A stretch of DNA of 35,408 bases. It comes from an uncultured cyanobacterium. Lineage in GTDB: Bacteria; Cyanobacteriota; Cyanobacteriia; CAKZMO01. Below are positions 10,227 to 19,998 of this stretch, piece by piece (within the stretch, counting starts at the first letter, position 1; each line of letters begins with the position of its first letter). The position numbers and the translations under genes were made by a program. The stretch lies in the NCBI GenBank assembly GCA_937128595.1, contig CAKZMO010000222.1:1-35408 (forward strand). The letters are read 5' to 3'. The notes under the pieces are model-generated. The model did no database searches and was not told where the DNA came from. It worked only from the letters and a program-made list of their open reading frames with translations.

Positions 10227-10414
10227 AAGCTTTCTCCTTACCGAATAAAAAGGATTGAATCAGGACAGTAAACAGTTGACGGTGAGCCGATAGGAAGACC
10301 TTAAATCAGTTAGCCTCCTTGAAAATCATAAGTTTATCTGACTTCCATTTCCATCTATCCTGGATAAGGCGTCGGGTCTTTCAAGACTAAATCAAAGATA
10401 AGCAGAGAAACAGC

Positions 10415-11983
10415 ATGGCAAAACTGGCACTATTGAGCGTTTCTGACAAAACCGGAGTCGTAGATCTCGCTCAAACCCTGGTTGATGAGTTCGGGTTTCA
10501 GATTATCAGCAGTGGCGGCACCGCAAAAGCCTTGCAAGAGGCGGGCATTGCCGTTACCAAGGTGTCGGACTACACGGGATCGCCCGAAATTTTAGGCGGA
10601 CGAGTAAAAACTCTGCATCCCCGGATTCACGGCGGTATTTTGGCACGACGTAATTTGCCAGAGGATGAAGCTGATTTGGCAGCAAACGATATCCAACCGA
10701 TTGATTTGGTTGTGGTCAATCTTTACCCCTTCGCGCAGACCATCATGAAACCTGATGTGACGCTACCAGAGGCGATTGAAAATATTGATATTGGGGGCCC
10801 AACGCTGCTGCGAGCTTCAGCCAAAAACTTTGCTCATCTAACGGTGCTGTGCAGTCCGGTGCAGTATGACGAATACCTCCACGAGTTGCGCCACAACCAG
10901 GGGGAGGCAACTCTGCAATTTCGGCAAAAGGCTTCGCTGCAAGCGTTTCGTCATACAGGCCAATATGACCAGGCGATCGCCACCTACTTAGCGAGTCTCG
11001 ATCCCTCTATCAGCGAAGTTGAAGCCGATGCGAACTTAATTCCTGAAACCTTTGCTATGTCGGGCTGTCAGATGCAAGAGCTGCGCTATGGCGAAAATCC
11101 CCACCAGCCAGCAGCTTGGTATCAATCGGGAACAGCCGTAACCGGATGGGCCGCTGCCGAAAAGCTCCAGGGCAAAGAGTTGAGCTACAACAATTTGGTT
11201 GATTTGGAAGCCGCGCGACGAATCATTGCCGATTTTGGGAGCAGACAGCCCGTTGCCGCAGTGTTGAAGCACACCAATCCTTGTGGAGTGGCGATCGCCA
11301 GTAGTTTATCCGAAGCCTATGAGCGAGCGTTTAACGCAGATTCGGTGTCAGCCTTTGGCGGCATTGTGGCGCTTAATCAGTCTATTGATGCTGCAACCGC
11401 TGAAGCCATGACCCGTACATTCTTAGAATGCGTCATCGCTCCAGGCTGTGAACCCGAAGCCCAAGACATTCTGGCGCGTAAGAAAAATTTGCGGGTGTTG
11501 GTAATGCCCGAGTTTCGCCAAGGGCCAGCCCAAACCATGAAGGCGATCGCCGGAGGCTTTTTGCTCCAGGCTAGCGACACCCACGAGGTCAACCCAACGG
11601 AATGGAAGATGGTGACTGACCTCAAGCCCTCAGCAGAGCAGCTCAATGAGCTGGTGTTTGCCTGGAGTGTGGTGAAGCATGTCAAGTCCAATGCCATCGT
11701 GATCACAGCCGATCAGACCACCCTTGGCATCGGTGCCGGTCAGATGAATCGGGTTGGAGCCGTGGCGATCGCCCTCGACCAGGCTGGCGATCGAACGAGG
11801 GGAGCGGTGATGGCAAGCGATGCGTTCTTCCCCTTTGACGACTCTGTGCGGACGGCGGCTGACAAAGGAATTGTGGCGATCGTGCAGCCCGGAGGCAGCA
11901 TGCGCGACGACGACTCGATCAAGGCCGCGAATGAGCTAGGCATCGCGATGGTGTTTACAGGCATACGTCATTTTCTGCACTAA
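10415..11983 (+). CDS. purH: Bifunctional AICAR formyltransferase/IMP cyclohydrolase
   Basis: 522 aa; MAKLALLSVSDKTGVVDLAQTLVDEFGFQIISSGGTAKALQEAG, GRVKTLHPRIHGGIL, RYGENPHQ, KHTNPCGVAIA. Confidence 0.98.
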   Translation: MAKLALLSVSDKTGVVDLAQTLVDEFGFQIISSGGTAKALQEAGIAVTKVSDYTGSPEILGGRVKTLHPRIHGGILARRNLPEDEADLAANDIQPIDLVVVNLYPFAQTIMKPDVTLPEAIENIDIGGPTLLRASAKNFAHLTVLCSPVQYDEYLHELRHNQGEATLQFRQKASLQAFRHTGQYDQAIATYLASLDPSISEVEADANLIPETFAMSGCQMQELRYGENPHQPAAWYQSGTAVTGWAAAEKLQGKELSYNNLVDLEAARRIIADFGSRQPVAAVLKHTNPCGVAIASSLSEAYERAFNADSVSAFGGIVALNQSIDAATAEAMTRTFLECVIAPGCEPEAQDILARKKNLRVLVMPEFRQGPAQTMKAIAGGFLLQASDTHEVNPTEWKMVTDLKPSAEQLNELVFAWSVVKHVKSNAIVITADQTTLGIGAGQMNRVGAVAIALDQAGDRTRGAVMASDAFFPFDDSVRTAADKGIVAIVQPGGSMRDDDSIKAANELGIAMVFTGIRHFLH

Positions 11984-12004
11984 CGCTTTTGCCTTCTTCC
12001 ATCA

Positions 12005-12793
12005 TCAAGACGATGAGTCGCTGCGCGATGGATGGCCGTGCCAACTGCGGTCATTTTCGTGATCATATTCTTGACGGAGCAAGTCGGTGACTTCGTCCAT
12101 CGTTCCCGTCGAAGGAATCCAGCTGGAGTTCACGTCAGGAAAATCGACCTTGCAGTTTTCGCATTTCTTTTCTGATGAAAAGCGAATAGGACACCAAAAT
12201 GACTCGACGTTCCTCAGCATTTCCGTGCCAAGCGACCAAACGCCCGTCATCCAGTCGCAGTATAAGCACCAAATGAGGTCGTAGCCTACGAGTCCTTCAA
12301 ACTTTTGACGCGACACATTGACCCAGTCTTTGGCGTCATAGGCAGGCAAGCGGATCAGCCAAGTCAGAGGCGGGTAGGCGAGCCATTCTGATAATCGTAC
12401 GACCCAGAAAGTTGGAATCGCAATGGCCGTGACCCAGAGTGCGGCATGGTTTTGCCATTTTCCAACAATGGTTCCCAGCGTAACGTGAATCGATTCGGTT
12501 CCAGATTGAGGCGATCGCACCCGTTCATCGATCGACACCCAGACCATCACAGCACTGACTTCTGCGGCGATCGCGACCGGAATGCCCCAAAAGCCGAGAG
12601 CCGAGAGGCTAACCACCAGAGGAAATAGAGTGAAGTAGGCCACGACTGCATCCAGTCCTGGAGCCTGAATTAGGTTTTGAGAGATAGGCTTCGTCCATGC
12701 TCCCAACAGCGGTAGAGTCTGCAAGATGAGTGCGCCCAGCACTAGCGCGCTCGTTAGGCCGAGATAGAGTACTAGGGTCGAAAGTAGAGTCAT
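12005..12793 (-). CDS. Hypothetical membrane protein
   Basis: 262 aa; several hydrophobic segments (STLVLYLGLTSALVLGALILQTL, AVVAYFTLFPLVVSLSALGFWGIPVAIAAEVSAVMVWV); Cys pairs CLYCDW and CENCK. Confidence 0.65.
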   Translation of the reverse strand: MTLLSTLVLYLGLTSALVLGALILQTLPLLGAWTKPISQNLIQAPGLDAVVAYFTLFPLVVSLSALGFWGIPVAIAAEVSAVMVWVSIDERVRSPQSGTESIHVTLGTIVGKWQNHAALWVTAIAIPTFWVVRLSEWLAYPPLTWLIRLPAYDAKDWVNVSRQKFEGLVGYDLIWCLYCDWMTGVWSLGTEMLRNVESFWCPIRFSSEKKCENCKVDFPDVNSSWIPSTGTMDEVTDLLRQEYDHENDRSWHGHPSRSDSSS

Positions 12794-13031
12794 GACAGTA
12801 GCCCTGGATAGACGAGAAACACGCTTAAGGAATTGGTCAAACGCTTCTTATCGAAGAGGATAGTGGGAAGCTTTGGATACCGTATACCCAACGTAATAAG
12901 TCGAAACAGTTTTGCAACTCATTGGCCACGTACCGATGTGACTTGTTTTGTCAGGGTTTGGAACTGAAAGCAGCTCGTGAATCTTGCGAATCCGAGGAAT
13001 AAGAGAGTCAACCCAGAGTTTCGGGGTGAGA

Positions 13032-13937
13032 TCAAGAGACGGTATCGCGCGGCGGTGAGGTGAGTGCAGATATGGCCTCAGGCGGGGGCAGAACAACGAG
13101 CACAGCAGCGCCTGCGGCTTCGAGTTGGTGGCGATAGCGTTCTGCGGTTGCTTGGTCTAATCCAGTCGCAACGATACTGAGGGGTTCTGTGAGAAGATTC
13201 GCGGCTATTTTTGCATCGTGCGGTCCGAAGACTTGGACAAGCTGCTGAATCTCAGCTTGGCGATCGCCTGGAACGGTCTTCAACAGAATGTCGAAAGATA
13301 GCCGGGTTGAAGAATCGTCAGCACTTTCTTCGGAATTCCCTTCCGAATGGGTTTGTGAGGGAGTTTGGCGATCGCCCACAAATTCTTCTGAAAACTGTTC
13401 GGAATCAGGGATCTCTTGACCATCGCTATCAAAATCCGATACTGGTCGAGGCAAATCAGTGAAGGCTTGCGATTGCAAGTCTTCCAACGGATGGGGGGTC
13501 GCATTGTTGAGCAGTCGTTGAGCATCGCTGTATCCCAGCGTGAAGAGATAGAAGATGCCTCCTTGGTCGTCAACGTGAAAGGTGGCATTGAACGTACGAG
13601 CACGCTCGTCCAGATAAAGGCGAGCGCGATCGCCCGATAGTCCAGTGGCTTCTGCGAAATCAAAGGCAGAGATTTTTCCCTGACCTTGCTTCACAAGATT
13701 GAAAAATGTAGTGCGAAAGCGATCGCGCTCTTGACGACGAGCATTAGTATGCAGCCCACCCGCTAGCCATGTACCGACGACAGTAGGGGGAATTCCGAGA
13801 ATAACAAGGGCAGCAATCGCATTGCTTTTTTCTTCCTGAGTCGATTCCGGATTTATGATGTCGATGGAGGTCAGCATGACAATAGGAACTCCGATAAGCA
13901 GCAGCAGTCCGGCGATCGCCTTTTTCAAAACTCTCAT
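13032..13937 (-). CDS. Hypothetical protein: two N-terminal TM segments plus helical/winged-helix-like region
   Basis: 301 aa; KKAIAGLLLLIGVPIVMLTSI, NAIAALVILGIPPTVVGTWLAGG, GKISAFDFAEATGLSGDRARLYLDERA, C-terminal HQLEAAGAAVLVVLPPP. Confidence 0.7.
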   Translation of the reverse strand: MRVLKKAIAGLLLLIGVPIVMLTSIDIINPESTQEEKSNAIAALVILGIPPTVVGTWLAGGLHTNARRQERDRFRTTFFNLVKQGQGKISAFDFAEATGLSGDRARLYLDERARTFNATFHVDDQGGIFYLFTLGYSDAQRLLNNATPHPLEDLQSQAFTDLPRPVSDFDSDGQEIPDSEQFSEEFVGDRQTPSQTHSEGNSEESADDSSTRLSFDILLKTVPGDRQAEIQQLVQVFGPHDAKIAANLLTEPLSIVATGLDQATAERYRHQLEAAGAAVLVVLPPPEAISALTSPPRDTVS

Positions 13938-14075
13938 GCGGGCGATTTTATCCGATAAAAATTGCGATTAAATTGCGATTAAACAGTGGTAGTCAAGACA
14001 ATCAAGCTTGCTCCTCATTATGCCCGACGGGTCGCCACTCGGTAGAATAGCGAGGTCAGGCCCACCAAAAACATC

Positions 14076-14648
14076 ATGACTCCAGACGATATTACAGCTC
14101 TGTTAAGCGAACTTTTTGACGAAGGGTTACGTAACAACTCTCCCGAGAGCTGGCAGATTGAAGACGGTAATTCCCGATTGCTGCTGTTGCTCTCAGAAGA
14201 CCAGACTTGGCTGCGAGTGCTAATTTCCATCGCTCCAGAGCAAGATGCTCAACCCTTCCTACAGCAGCTTCTCGAATCAAACTTCGATGAAACTCAAGAA
14301 ACTCGCTACGCACTCTATCAGCGAGTACTGTGGGGAGTATTTCAGCATAATTTCGCAACATTGACCCTGGAAGACTTGCGGCAGGCAATCGCGCGTCTCA
14401 CACAGCTCCAGCGCAAAGGGTTGTCAGACACTTTCAACCGGGTCGCAGAAGACCAAATTCGGCAAATTATCTATGCTGCTAAGCTTCAAGGGCAGTCGTT
14501 AGAAGCCACGATGAAAACCCTAGAACGGTTTTATCACGAAGGGGTCATGGGTGAAGTCAGCCAAAGTGCTGACCAACGAAATTCAGTATTGGCGGCATGG
14601 CGCTATCAGCTAGAGCGATTGTGGAATGAAGTGGGCAACGAGGGGTAA
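14076..14648 (+). CDS. Conserved hypothetical protein
   Basis: 190 aa, no overlapping better ORF, MTPDDITALLSELFDEGLRNNSPESWQIEDGNSRLLLLLSEDQTWLRVLISI. Confidence 0.65.
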   Translation: MTPDDITALLSELFDEGLRNNSPESWQIEDGNSRLLLLLSEDQTWLRVLISIAPEQDAQPFLQQLLESNFDETQETRYALYQRVLWGVFQHNFATLTLEDLRQAIARLTQLQRKGLSDTFNRVAEDQIRQIIYAAKLQGQSLEATMKTLERFYHEGVMGEVSQSADQRNSVLAAWRYQLERLWNEVGNEG

Positions 14649-14785
14649 CGCAGCAACATTGGGAAGGGGTAATTTGCAAACTTGGGATGCACCCAGTGAA
14701 TTGCAATCACATCAGTGATAAAAAGCTTTGACGTTGATCATCTAAACGAGTTCTCAGCCTTAACGTTTAACTGAATCCAGGTTTT

Positions 14786-16231
14786 ATGACCGTAGACTAT
14801 AACCTTGTCATTGTTGGCGGTAGTGTGACAGCTCGATATGCCGCAGAGTTGGCTCGTCGATTGAAGGCACGGGTTGCCCTGGTTGAACCCTATGCTGTCA
14901 CTCAACTCCCCTTAGAGTCTGTGCTAGTGAGCAGCGAATCTGAAATACTGGCTCTTCAGGCCATTCAACATGCTCCGTCTGGAGATTGGCAAGATCGCTG
15001 TCGCTGGGGCCAAACGGTGATTCGACAACAATCGCAGCAGCAATCACTCAGCTCTCTCGCAATGTTGGGGGTCGATGTGGTTGTGGGCAATGCTGAGTTT
15101 TGTCGGCGCGATCGCGACTTTGGGGTGTGGGTGAAAGGCGCTAAAGGAACAAGCGATCGCTGGCTCACGGCTCACAGCTATTTGCTTTGTCCAGGTTCTG
15201 TCCCGACTCTGCCACCGATTACTGGCCTCATTGATGTTCCATTTCTTACCCTGGATGATGTCCTCGCGCTGAAGCCGGGACAGCAAACTGTGGCATTAAA
15301 CGGACACAGCCTCATCGTGGGTCAGTCGGCGCGCAGTATAGAGCTGGCTCAAGCGTTGGCACAGCAGGGCAAAGCTGTGACTCTCCTGGTGGAGTCACAG
15401 CAGTTTGAGCTGGGATGGGATGCGGATGTGTCGCGATTGCTGCTGGCTCAGCTAGAGGCCGATGGGGTCGCAGTTCAAACCGGAACGCAGGCTTTGCAAG
15501 CCAAGTGGATTGATGGGCAAGTGTGGGTGCAGACGACCCATCGGGCGATCGCCGTTGACCATCTCATTCTTGCAACTCAGCGGCAGCCTCTGTTGGGGCA
15601 AATGAATCCAGGAGCCGCCCAAATAGAAATGCAGGACGGACTAGCTCTAGTCAATAAGAAACTGCAAACCTCTAATCACTGCATCTACGCTTGTGGAGAT
15701 GCAATCGCTGCCTGCTTGCCCCCCAATCAAATGCGATCGCAGGTCGATGTGGCCGTTCGCAATGGTCTGTTTTTGCCAACGCGATCGCAGCATGACTCCC
15801 TGATTGCCAAGCAAATCAATACGGTTCCTCCAGCAGTTCAGCTAGGCTCTACGGAGGCTGAAGCTCGGAAGCAGTGGGGCGATCGCCTTCATGTCGTGCA
15901 GGGGCAAGTGGGGCTGACCAACCGCGCTGCCCTAGAACAGAGAAGTGCTGGATTCTGCAAGCTATTGCTCCGTTCCAATGGCACGATCTTAGGGGCTCAT
16001 GCGGTAGGAGGTGAGGCCGGAGAATGGGTTGGGGCGATCGCCCTAGCCATGCAGGAAAAAATCACCTTTCAAAAGCTCGCGAAGATTCATGCGCCTTCGG
16101 CTACCTTCTCAGAATTGCTCAACCAAATGGCCTTGGATTGGTCAACTCAGAAGCTTCAGCGCGATCGCTTCAGATTCAATCTATTAGAACTAGCAATGAA
16201 CTGGCGACGAGACTGGAGCAATAGTCGATAG
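14786..16231 (+). CDS. FAD/NAD(P)-binding pyridine nucleotide-disulfide oxidoreductase family protein lacking the CxxxxC pair
   Basis: 481 aa; YNLVIVGGSVTARYAAELARR, second Rossmann LIVGQSARSIELAQALAQQGK, CIYACGDAIA, C-terminal dimerisation domain GFCKLLLRSNGTILGAHAVGGEAGE and IHAPSATFSELL. Confidence 0.88.
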   Translation: MTVDYNLVIVGGSVTARYAAELARRLKARVALVEPYAVTQLPLESVLVSSESEILALQAIQHAPSGDWQDRCRWGQTVIRQQSQQQSLSSLAMLGVDVVVGNAEFCRRDRDFGVWVKGAKGTSDRWLTAHSYLLCPGSVPTLPPITGLIDVPFLTLDDVLALKPGQQTVALNGHSLIVGQSARSIELAQALAQQGKAVTLLVESQQFELGWDADVSRLLLAQLEADGVAVQTGTQALQAKWIDGQVWVQTTHRAIAVDHLILATQRQPLLGQMNPGAAQIEMQDGLALVNKKLQTSNHCIYACGDAIAACLPPNQMRSQVDVAVRNGLFLPTRSQHDSLIAKQINTVPPAVQLGSTEAEARKQWGDRLHVVQGQVGLTNRAALEQRSAGFCKLLLRSNGTILGAHAVGGEAGEWVGAIALAMQEKITFQKLAKIHAPSATFSELLNQMALDWSTQKLQRDRFRFNLLELAMNWRRDWSNSR

Positions 16232-16298
16232 CTTGCATGGGTTGAGCTTAGCGTTGGGACTCAAACAAAAAGCAACTCACACAAGCAGGTATTCATAC

Positions 16299-16325
16299 AA
16301 AAAACCCCGCATTGCGAGGCTTTTC
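16299..16325. terminator. Bidirectional-looking Rho-independent terminator
   Basis: aaaaaaccccgcattgcgaggctttt: ccccgc/gcgagg stem with A/T tracts on both sides, between the oxidoreductase (+) and psb30 (-). Confidence 0.75.
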
Positions 16326-16376
16326 ATAGTTGACGTATGTTGGTCGCGCTTCAAATATGATGGAGCGCTTTAACCT

Positions 16377-16508
16377 TCACAGATCGCCACGGTTAGCAGC
16401 TAACAAGAAGATAACGACGGGGCCAGAAATCATGATTGCTGCGACTAAGGATAGCTGAACGATCGCTTCCCAGTTAACGCCACCGATAATGCTTGTTAAA
16501 GAATCCAT
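16377..16508 (-). CDS. psb30: Photosystem II reaction centre protein Psb30/Ycf12
   Basis: MDSLTSIIGGVNWEAIVQLSLVAAIMISGPVVIFLLAANRGDL, 43 aa single TM; GGGAGGAGC ribosome-binding site just upstream. Confidence 0.87.
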   Translation of the reverse strand: MDSLTSIIGGVNWEAIVQLSLVAAIMISGPVVIFLLAANRGDL

Positions 16509-16680
16509 TGCTCCTCCCAAAACAACCCAGTAATAAATAATATTTAACGCCTTAGCCATATTTTACCCGATGGAATGCGCCCTACAGAAGCCGATTTTTT
16601 TAGCCTCACGTTTCGTAATAGGCTCCGCGATATGATGAAGGCCGAATACTCTTTGAACGTAACAGGGCGATTTCTCACTT

Positions 16681-17064
16681 ATGGCTACGTGGCGCTGTAT
16701 TCAAGGCTGTGGCGCGTGTTGTTATCTCAATCCTTCTGAGCGACCAGACTTGAGCGATTATTTAACCTCTGCTCAGCTCCAAGAATACCTAAAGATGGTT
16801 GGCACTGACGGCTGGTGCATTCACTTTGACTCCGCCAGCCGTCAGTGCCGTATTTATGAACAACGCCCTCGCTTTTGCCGGGTGGAGGCTGAGACGTTTC
16901 AGGAAATGTATGGCATCGAACCCAGTGAATTAGACGAGTTTGCGATCGCCTGTTGCGTTGAGCAAATTGAAGATGTGTATGGCGATCGCAGTTTGGAATT
17001 GCTGCGATTTCAGAAGGAAGTAAGCGATAATGCTGGGATTCGGTGGAGCCGAAATGACAACTGA
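16681..17064 (+). CDS. YkgJ-family cysteine cluster protein
   Basis: 127 aa; WRCIQGCGACCYLNP, GWCIHFDSASRQCRIYEQRPRFCR. Confidence 0.88.
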   Translation: MATWRCIQGCGACCYLNPSERPDLSDYLTSAQLQEYLKMVGTDGWCIHFDSASRQCRIYEQRPRFCRVEAETFQEMYGIEPSELDEFAIACCVEQIEDVYGDRSLELLRFQKEVSDNAGIRWSRNDN

Positions 17065-18754
17065 ACCGCTGTTTTGCATAGACCATCTCCGAGTCTCTTA
17101 TCCTTCTTCGGCATCATCGATCGAGTGGGCTGTGGATGATGTTTCTTTGATCTTGCAACCTGGAGAACGAGTCGGTTTAGTGGGCGAGTCGGGTTGTGGT
17201 AAATCGACTCTCGGACGAGCCGCGATGCGATTGCTGCCGTCTGGCTCTCAGGTTGAGGGGCGGGTGACATTTACGGGGCGATCGGTATTTGACCTATCTC
17301 CAGAGGGACTCCGGCAGTTTCGCGGAGAAGCTGTGGCGCTGGTGTTTCAAGACCCGATGACGCGTCTTGATCCGCTGATGACAATCGGAGAGCACTGTGT
17401 CGAAACCCTGCGATCGCACCGTCCTGATCTATCGCGAGCAGATGCAAAGGCAGAAGCGATCGCCACTCTAGAAGCCGTGAGCATCCCGGCAGAACGATGG
17501 AGCCAATATCCTCACGAATTTAGTGGAGGAATGCGGCAGCGGGTGGCGATCGCCCTAGCGCTGTTGCTTAACCCCAAGCTAATCGTTGCAGATGAGCCAA
17601 CGACAAGCCTGGATGTCACCGTATCCGCCCAGATTTTGAGAGAACTGACTCGCCTGTGTGAGGAGCGCAACATGGCGCTGTTGTTGATTTCTCACGATCT
17701 AGCGATGGTAGCTGAATATTGCGATCGCATTGCGGTCATGTACGAAGGCAAACTGGTCGAAGAGGGAGCCGTCGCATCGGTACTCGACCAGCCCCAACAT
17801 GCCTATACGCGATCGCTCTTGAATGCGGCACTGCATCTTCAGTCGTCCAAACGAGACTCTCCTGCTGAAGGATCTCCTGCTGGGGAAGAGGGGGGAGAGG
17901 CGCATGCAACGGCGGATGTCATCCCCTCAGATTCAGCCCGTCCGCTGCTTCATGTCGATGCTCTCGAAAAGTACTATGTTCTAGAACAAAATCTATTGGG
18001 GCGACTGTTGAAACAGACAAAGTCCCGCACCATTAAAGCGGTCGATGGCGTCAGCCTCAAGCTCTATCCCGGCGAAATCGTGGGCTTGGTTGGAGAATCG
18101 GGCTGCGGCAAAAGCACTCTATCGCGCACCATTTTGCAACTCGTACGTCCCACATCTGGACGAGTGGAATTTCTCGGCAACGATCTGACTCAAATGGCGA
18201 CTTCCGCCCTGCTGCGCGAGCGACGGCAGATTCAAATGATCTTTCAAGATCCTCATGCCTGCCTTAATCCTTTGATGACGGTCGGGCGTGGGATTGCCGA
18301 TCCGCTACTGATTCACCATATGGCCTCGCTTGACGAAGCCTTGGAACAATCTAGAAAAATGCTAGAGCGAGTGGGACTGACGCCCGCCGAGGCTTACTTT
18401 TCCCGCTATCCTGGAGAGCTATCCGGGGGACAGCAGCAGCGAGTGGCGATCGCCCGTGCTTTGATCACGCAACCGAAGCTGCTGATCTGTGATGAACCTG
18501 TCAGTATGCTAGACGCCAGCGTGCAGACGCAGGTGCTTGAACTAATGCTAGAGCTGAAGGCCGAGTTTGATTTGACCTACCTCTTCATCACCCATGATTT
18601 GTGGGTGGCGCGGTTTTTGTGCGATCGCATTGCAGTCATGTATGCCGGAGAAATTGTCGAACAGGGCGACACTGAAACGCTGTTTACTCAGCCCCAACAT
18701 CCTTACACGAAGACACTTTTGGGTGCTGCGCCGCTACTCTCTCGGGTCAAATAA
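17054..18754 (+). CDS. ABC transporter, two fused ATP-binding domains (DppD-DppF / oligopeptide-nickel type)
   Basis: Start [18 protein letters not shown] (overlaps the previous gene by 11 nt); two Walker A motifs [12 protein letters not shown] and [12 protein letters not shown]; two signature motifs ([18 protein letters not shown]); two Walker B motifs. Confidence 0.95.
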   Translation: MTTEPLFCIDHLRVSYPSSASSIEWAVDDVSLILQPGERVGLVGESGCGKSTLGRAAMRLLPSGSQVEGRVTFTGRSVFDLSPEGLRQFRGEAVALVFQDPMTRLDPLMTIGEHCVETLRSHRPDLSRADAKAEAIATLEAVSIPAERWSQYPHEFSGGMRQRVAIALALLLNPKLIVADEPTTSLDVTVSAQILRELTRLCEERNMALLLISHDLAMVAEYCDRIAVMYEGKLVEEGAVASVLDQPQHAYTRSLLNAALHLQSSKRDSPAEGSPAGEEGGEAHATADVIPSDSARPLLHVDALEKYYVLEQNLLGRLLKQTKSRTIKAVDGVSLKLYPGEIVGLVGESGCGKSTLSRTILQLVRPTSGRVEFLGNDLTQMATSALLRERRQIQMIFQDPHACLNPLMTVGRGIADPLLIHHMASLDEALEQSRKMLERVGLTPAEAYFSRYPGELSGGQQQRVAIARALITQPKLLICDEPVSMLDASVQTQVLELMLELKAEFDLTYLFITHDLWVARFLCDRIAVMYAGEIVEQGDTETLFTQPQHPYTKTLLGAAPLLSRVK

Positions 18755-18828
18755 TGTGGGGAAATAATGAAAAGGGATGGGTGGCGATCGCTCAGTAGCT
18801 TGAGCCGCCTGCATCAGGACAAGACTGG

Positions 18829-18917
18829 ATCCGCAGATATCGCAGATCAGCGCAGATTGTTTAGTCGATGAAGGATACAGCTTCTTTATCTGCGGACTAT
18901 CTACGCCATCTGCGGAT
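18829..18917. repeat. Inverted/iterated repeat with GCAGAT/ATCTGC units
   Basis: atccgcagat(18829-18838)...atctgcggat(18908-18917), perfect 10-bp terminal IR, with iterated cGCAGAT units in the left half and ATCTGCGg in the right; between convergent genes. Confidence 0.85.
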
Positions 18918-18979
18918 GAATCTCTTCCCTTGGTCGATAGTTAGAGATTTATTTAGAGATTTTCGGATGGCCGATAGAG

Positions 18980-19726
18980 CTATTCCACAATAGGGACTAG
19001 CTCTACCGAACCAATCACATCTTCGTACATGTCTTGCACAAGGTTGTCTTGGAAGGTCTGATACATGCCTGTGAAGCCCCAAGTGTAGACACGCTCATTG
19101 CCAAACACAATCAGGTGCCAGCGGTGGATATCGTCAGGAGCTTTTTCATCGCGGCTGCCCTGACGGTTATTGACCTCACGAACTCGGAGAGCTGGAACCG
19201 TAGAGTCGCCATAGGGAACTGTCGTGGCAACAACGTCGGTATAAAAGCGGTCTTGCTCGTATTGCTGCTGATAGGTTTGCAGCAACGTGCCGGAACTAAC
19301 GCCTGGAAGCGGCGCAGCATTGACATAGATGCCGACGGCTCCGCTGTTGAGAATCGGGCCAGTCCAATTCGTTGTTTGGCCTGATACGTCCAGTGCGAAC
19401 TCGGCAGGAATTGAGACTTGGAAGCCGTTGTAATCGTCAACATGTACAGAGGCTTCCCCTGAAAATCCAGAAAAACTCTCGGTAGTAGGAGTGGACTCAA
19501 CCTCTTCGCTGTCGTCCGAGCCGCGACCTGGAATGCGAATGCCGCCAAATTGAGCTAGTAATGTTCTAGAGCTGTGACTGAATTCTGTTGAATGGGAGCC
19601 TGCGGCAGGATGCGCTTGTGCAGTAGCCGAGGCGATCATCCCAAACGGAAATAGAAGAGCGATCGCTCCTATCCCAAATCCAGCAACTTGGGCACGACGA
19701 AGATGGGTCTTAAAGCTATGATTCAT
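18980..19726 (-). CDS. Secreted/lipid-exposed conserved hypothetical protein (possibly PsbP-like fold)
   Basis: 248 aa; N-terminal hydrophobic signal AGFGIGAIALLFPFGMIASATAQAHPA; YNGFQVSIPAEFALDVSGQTTNWTGPILN; fold assignment is a guess. Confidence 0.7.
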   Translation of the reverse strand: MNHSFKTHLRRAQVAGFGIGAIALLFPFGMIASATAQAHPAAGSHSTEFSHSSRTLLAQFGGIRIPGRGSDDSEEVESTPTTESFSGFSGEASVHVDDYNGFQVSIPAEFALDVSGQTTNWTGPILNSGAVGIYVNAAPLPGVSSGTLLQTYQQQYEQDRFYTDVVATTVPYGDSTVPALRVREVNNRQGSRDEKAPDDIHRWHLIVFGNERVYTWGFTGMYQTFQDNLVQDMYEDVIGSVELVPIVE

Positions 19727-19998
19727 AACACTTTGTTGTAGCTACAATTGATAGAATTTCCAAAGTTCCAGCTCCAAAGTTCAGGAACTCTACAGGTAGA
19801 TTCAGTTCAGAGTGGACGTATTCCAGATAAAAAATTCTGAATAATACAGCTCAATACACAAATCAACTGAAGCACAAAGACGTCCAGAGTATGCGGAGAG
19901 CTGCATCTGGATGAAGAGGAGTTTCTGATTCTATGCGTTTGTCCGTAGTCCAAGCAGTCTAATGTGGGATAATTACACTGCGCCACTAATTGCGGACT

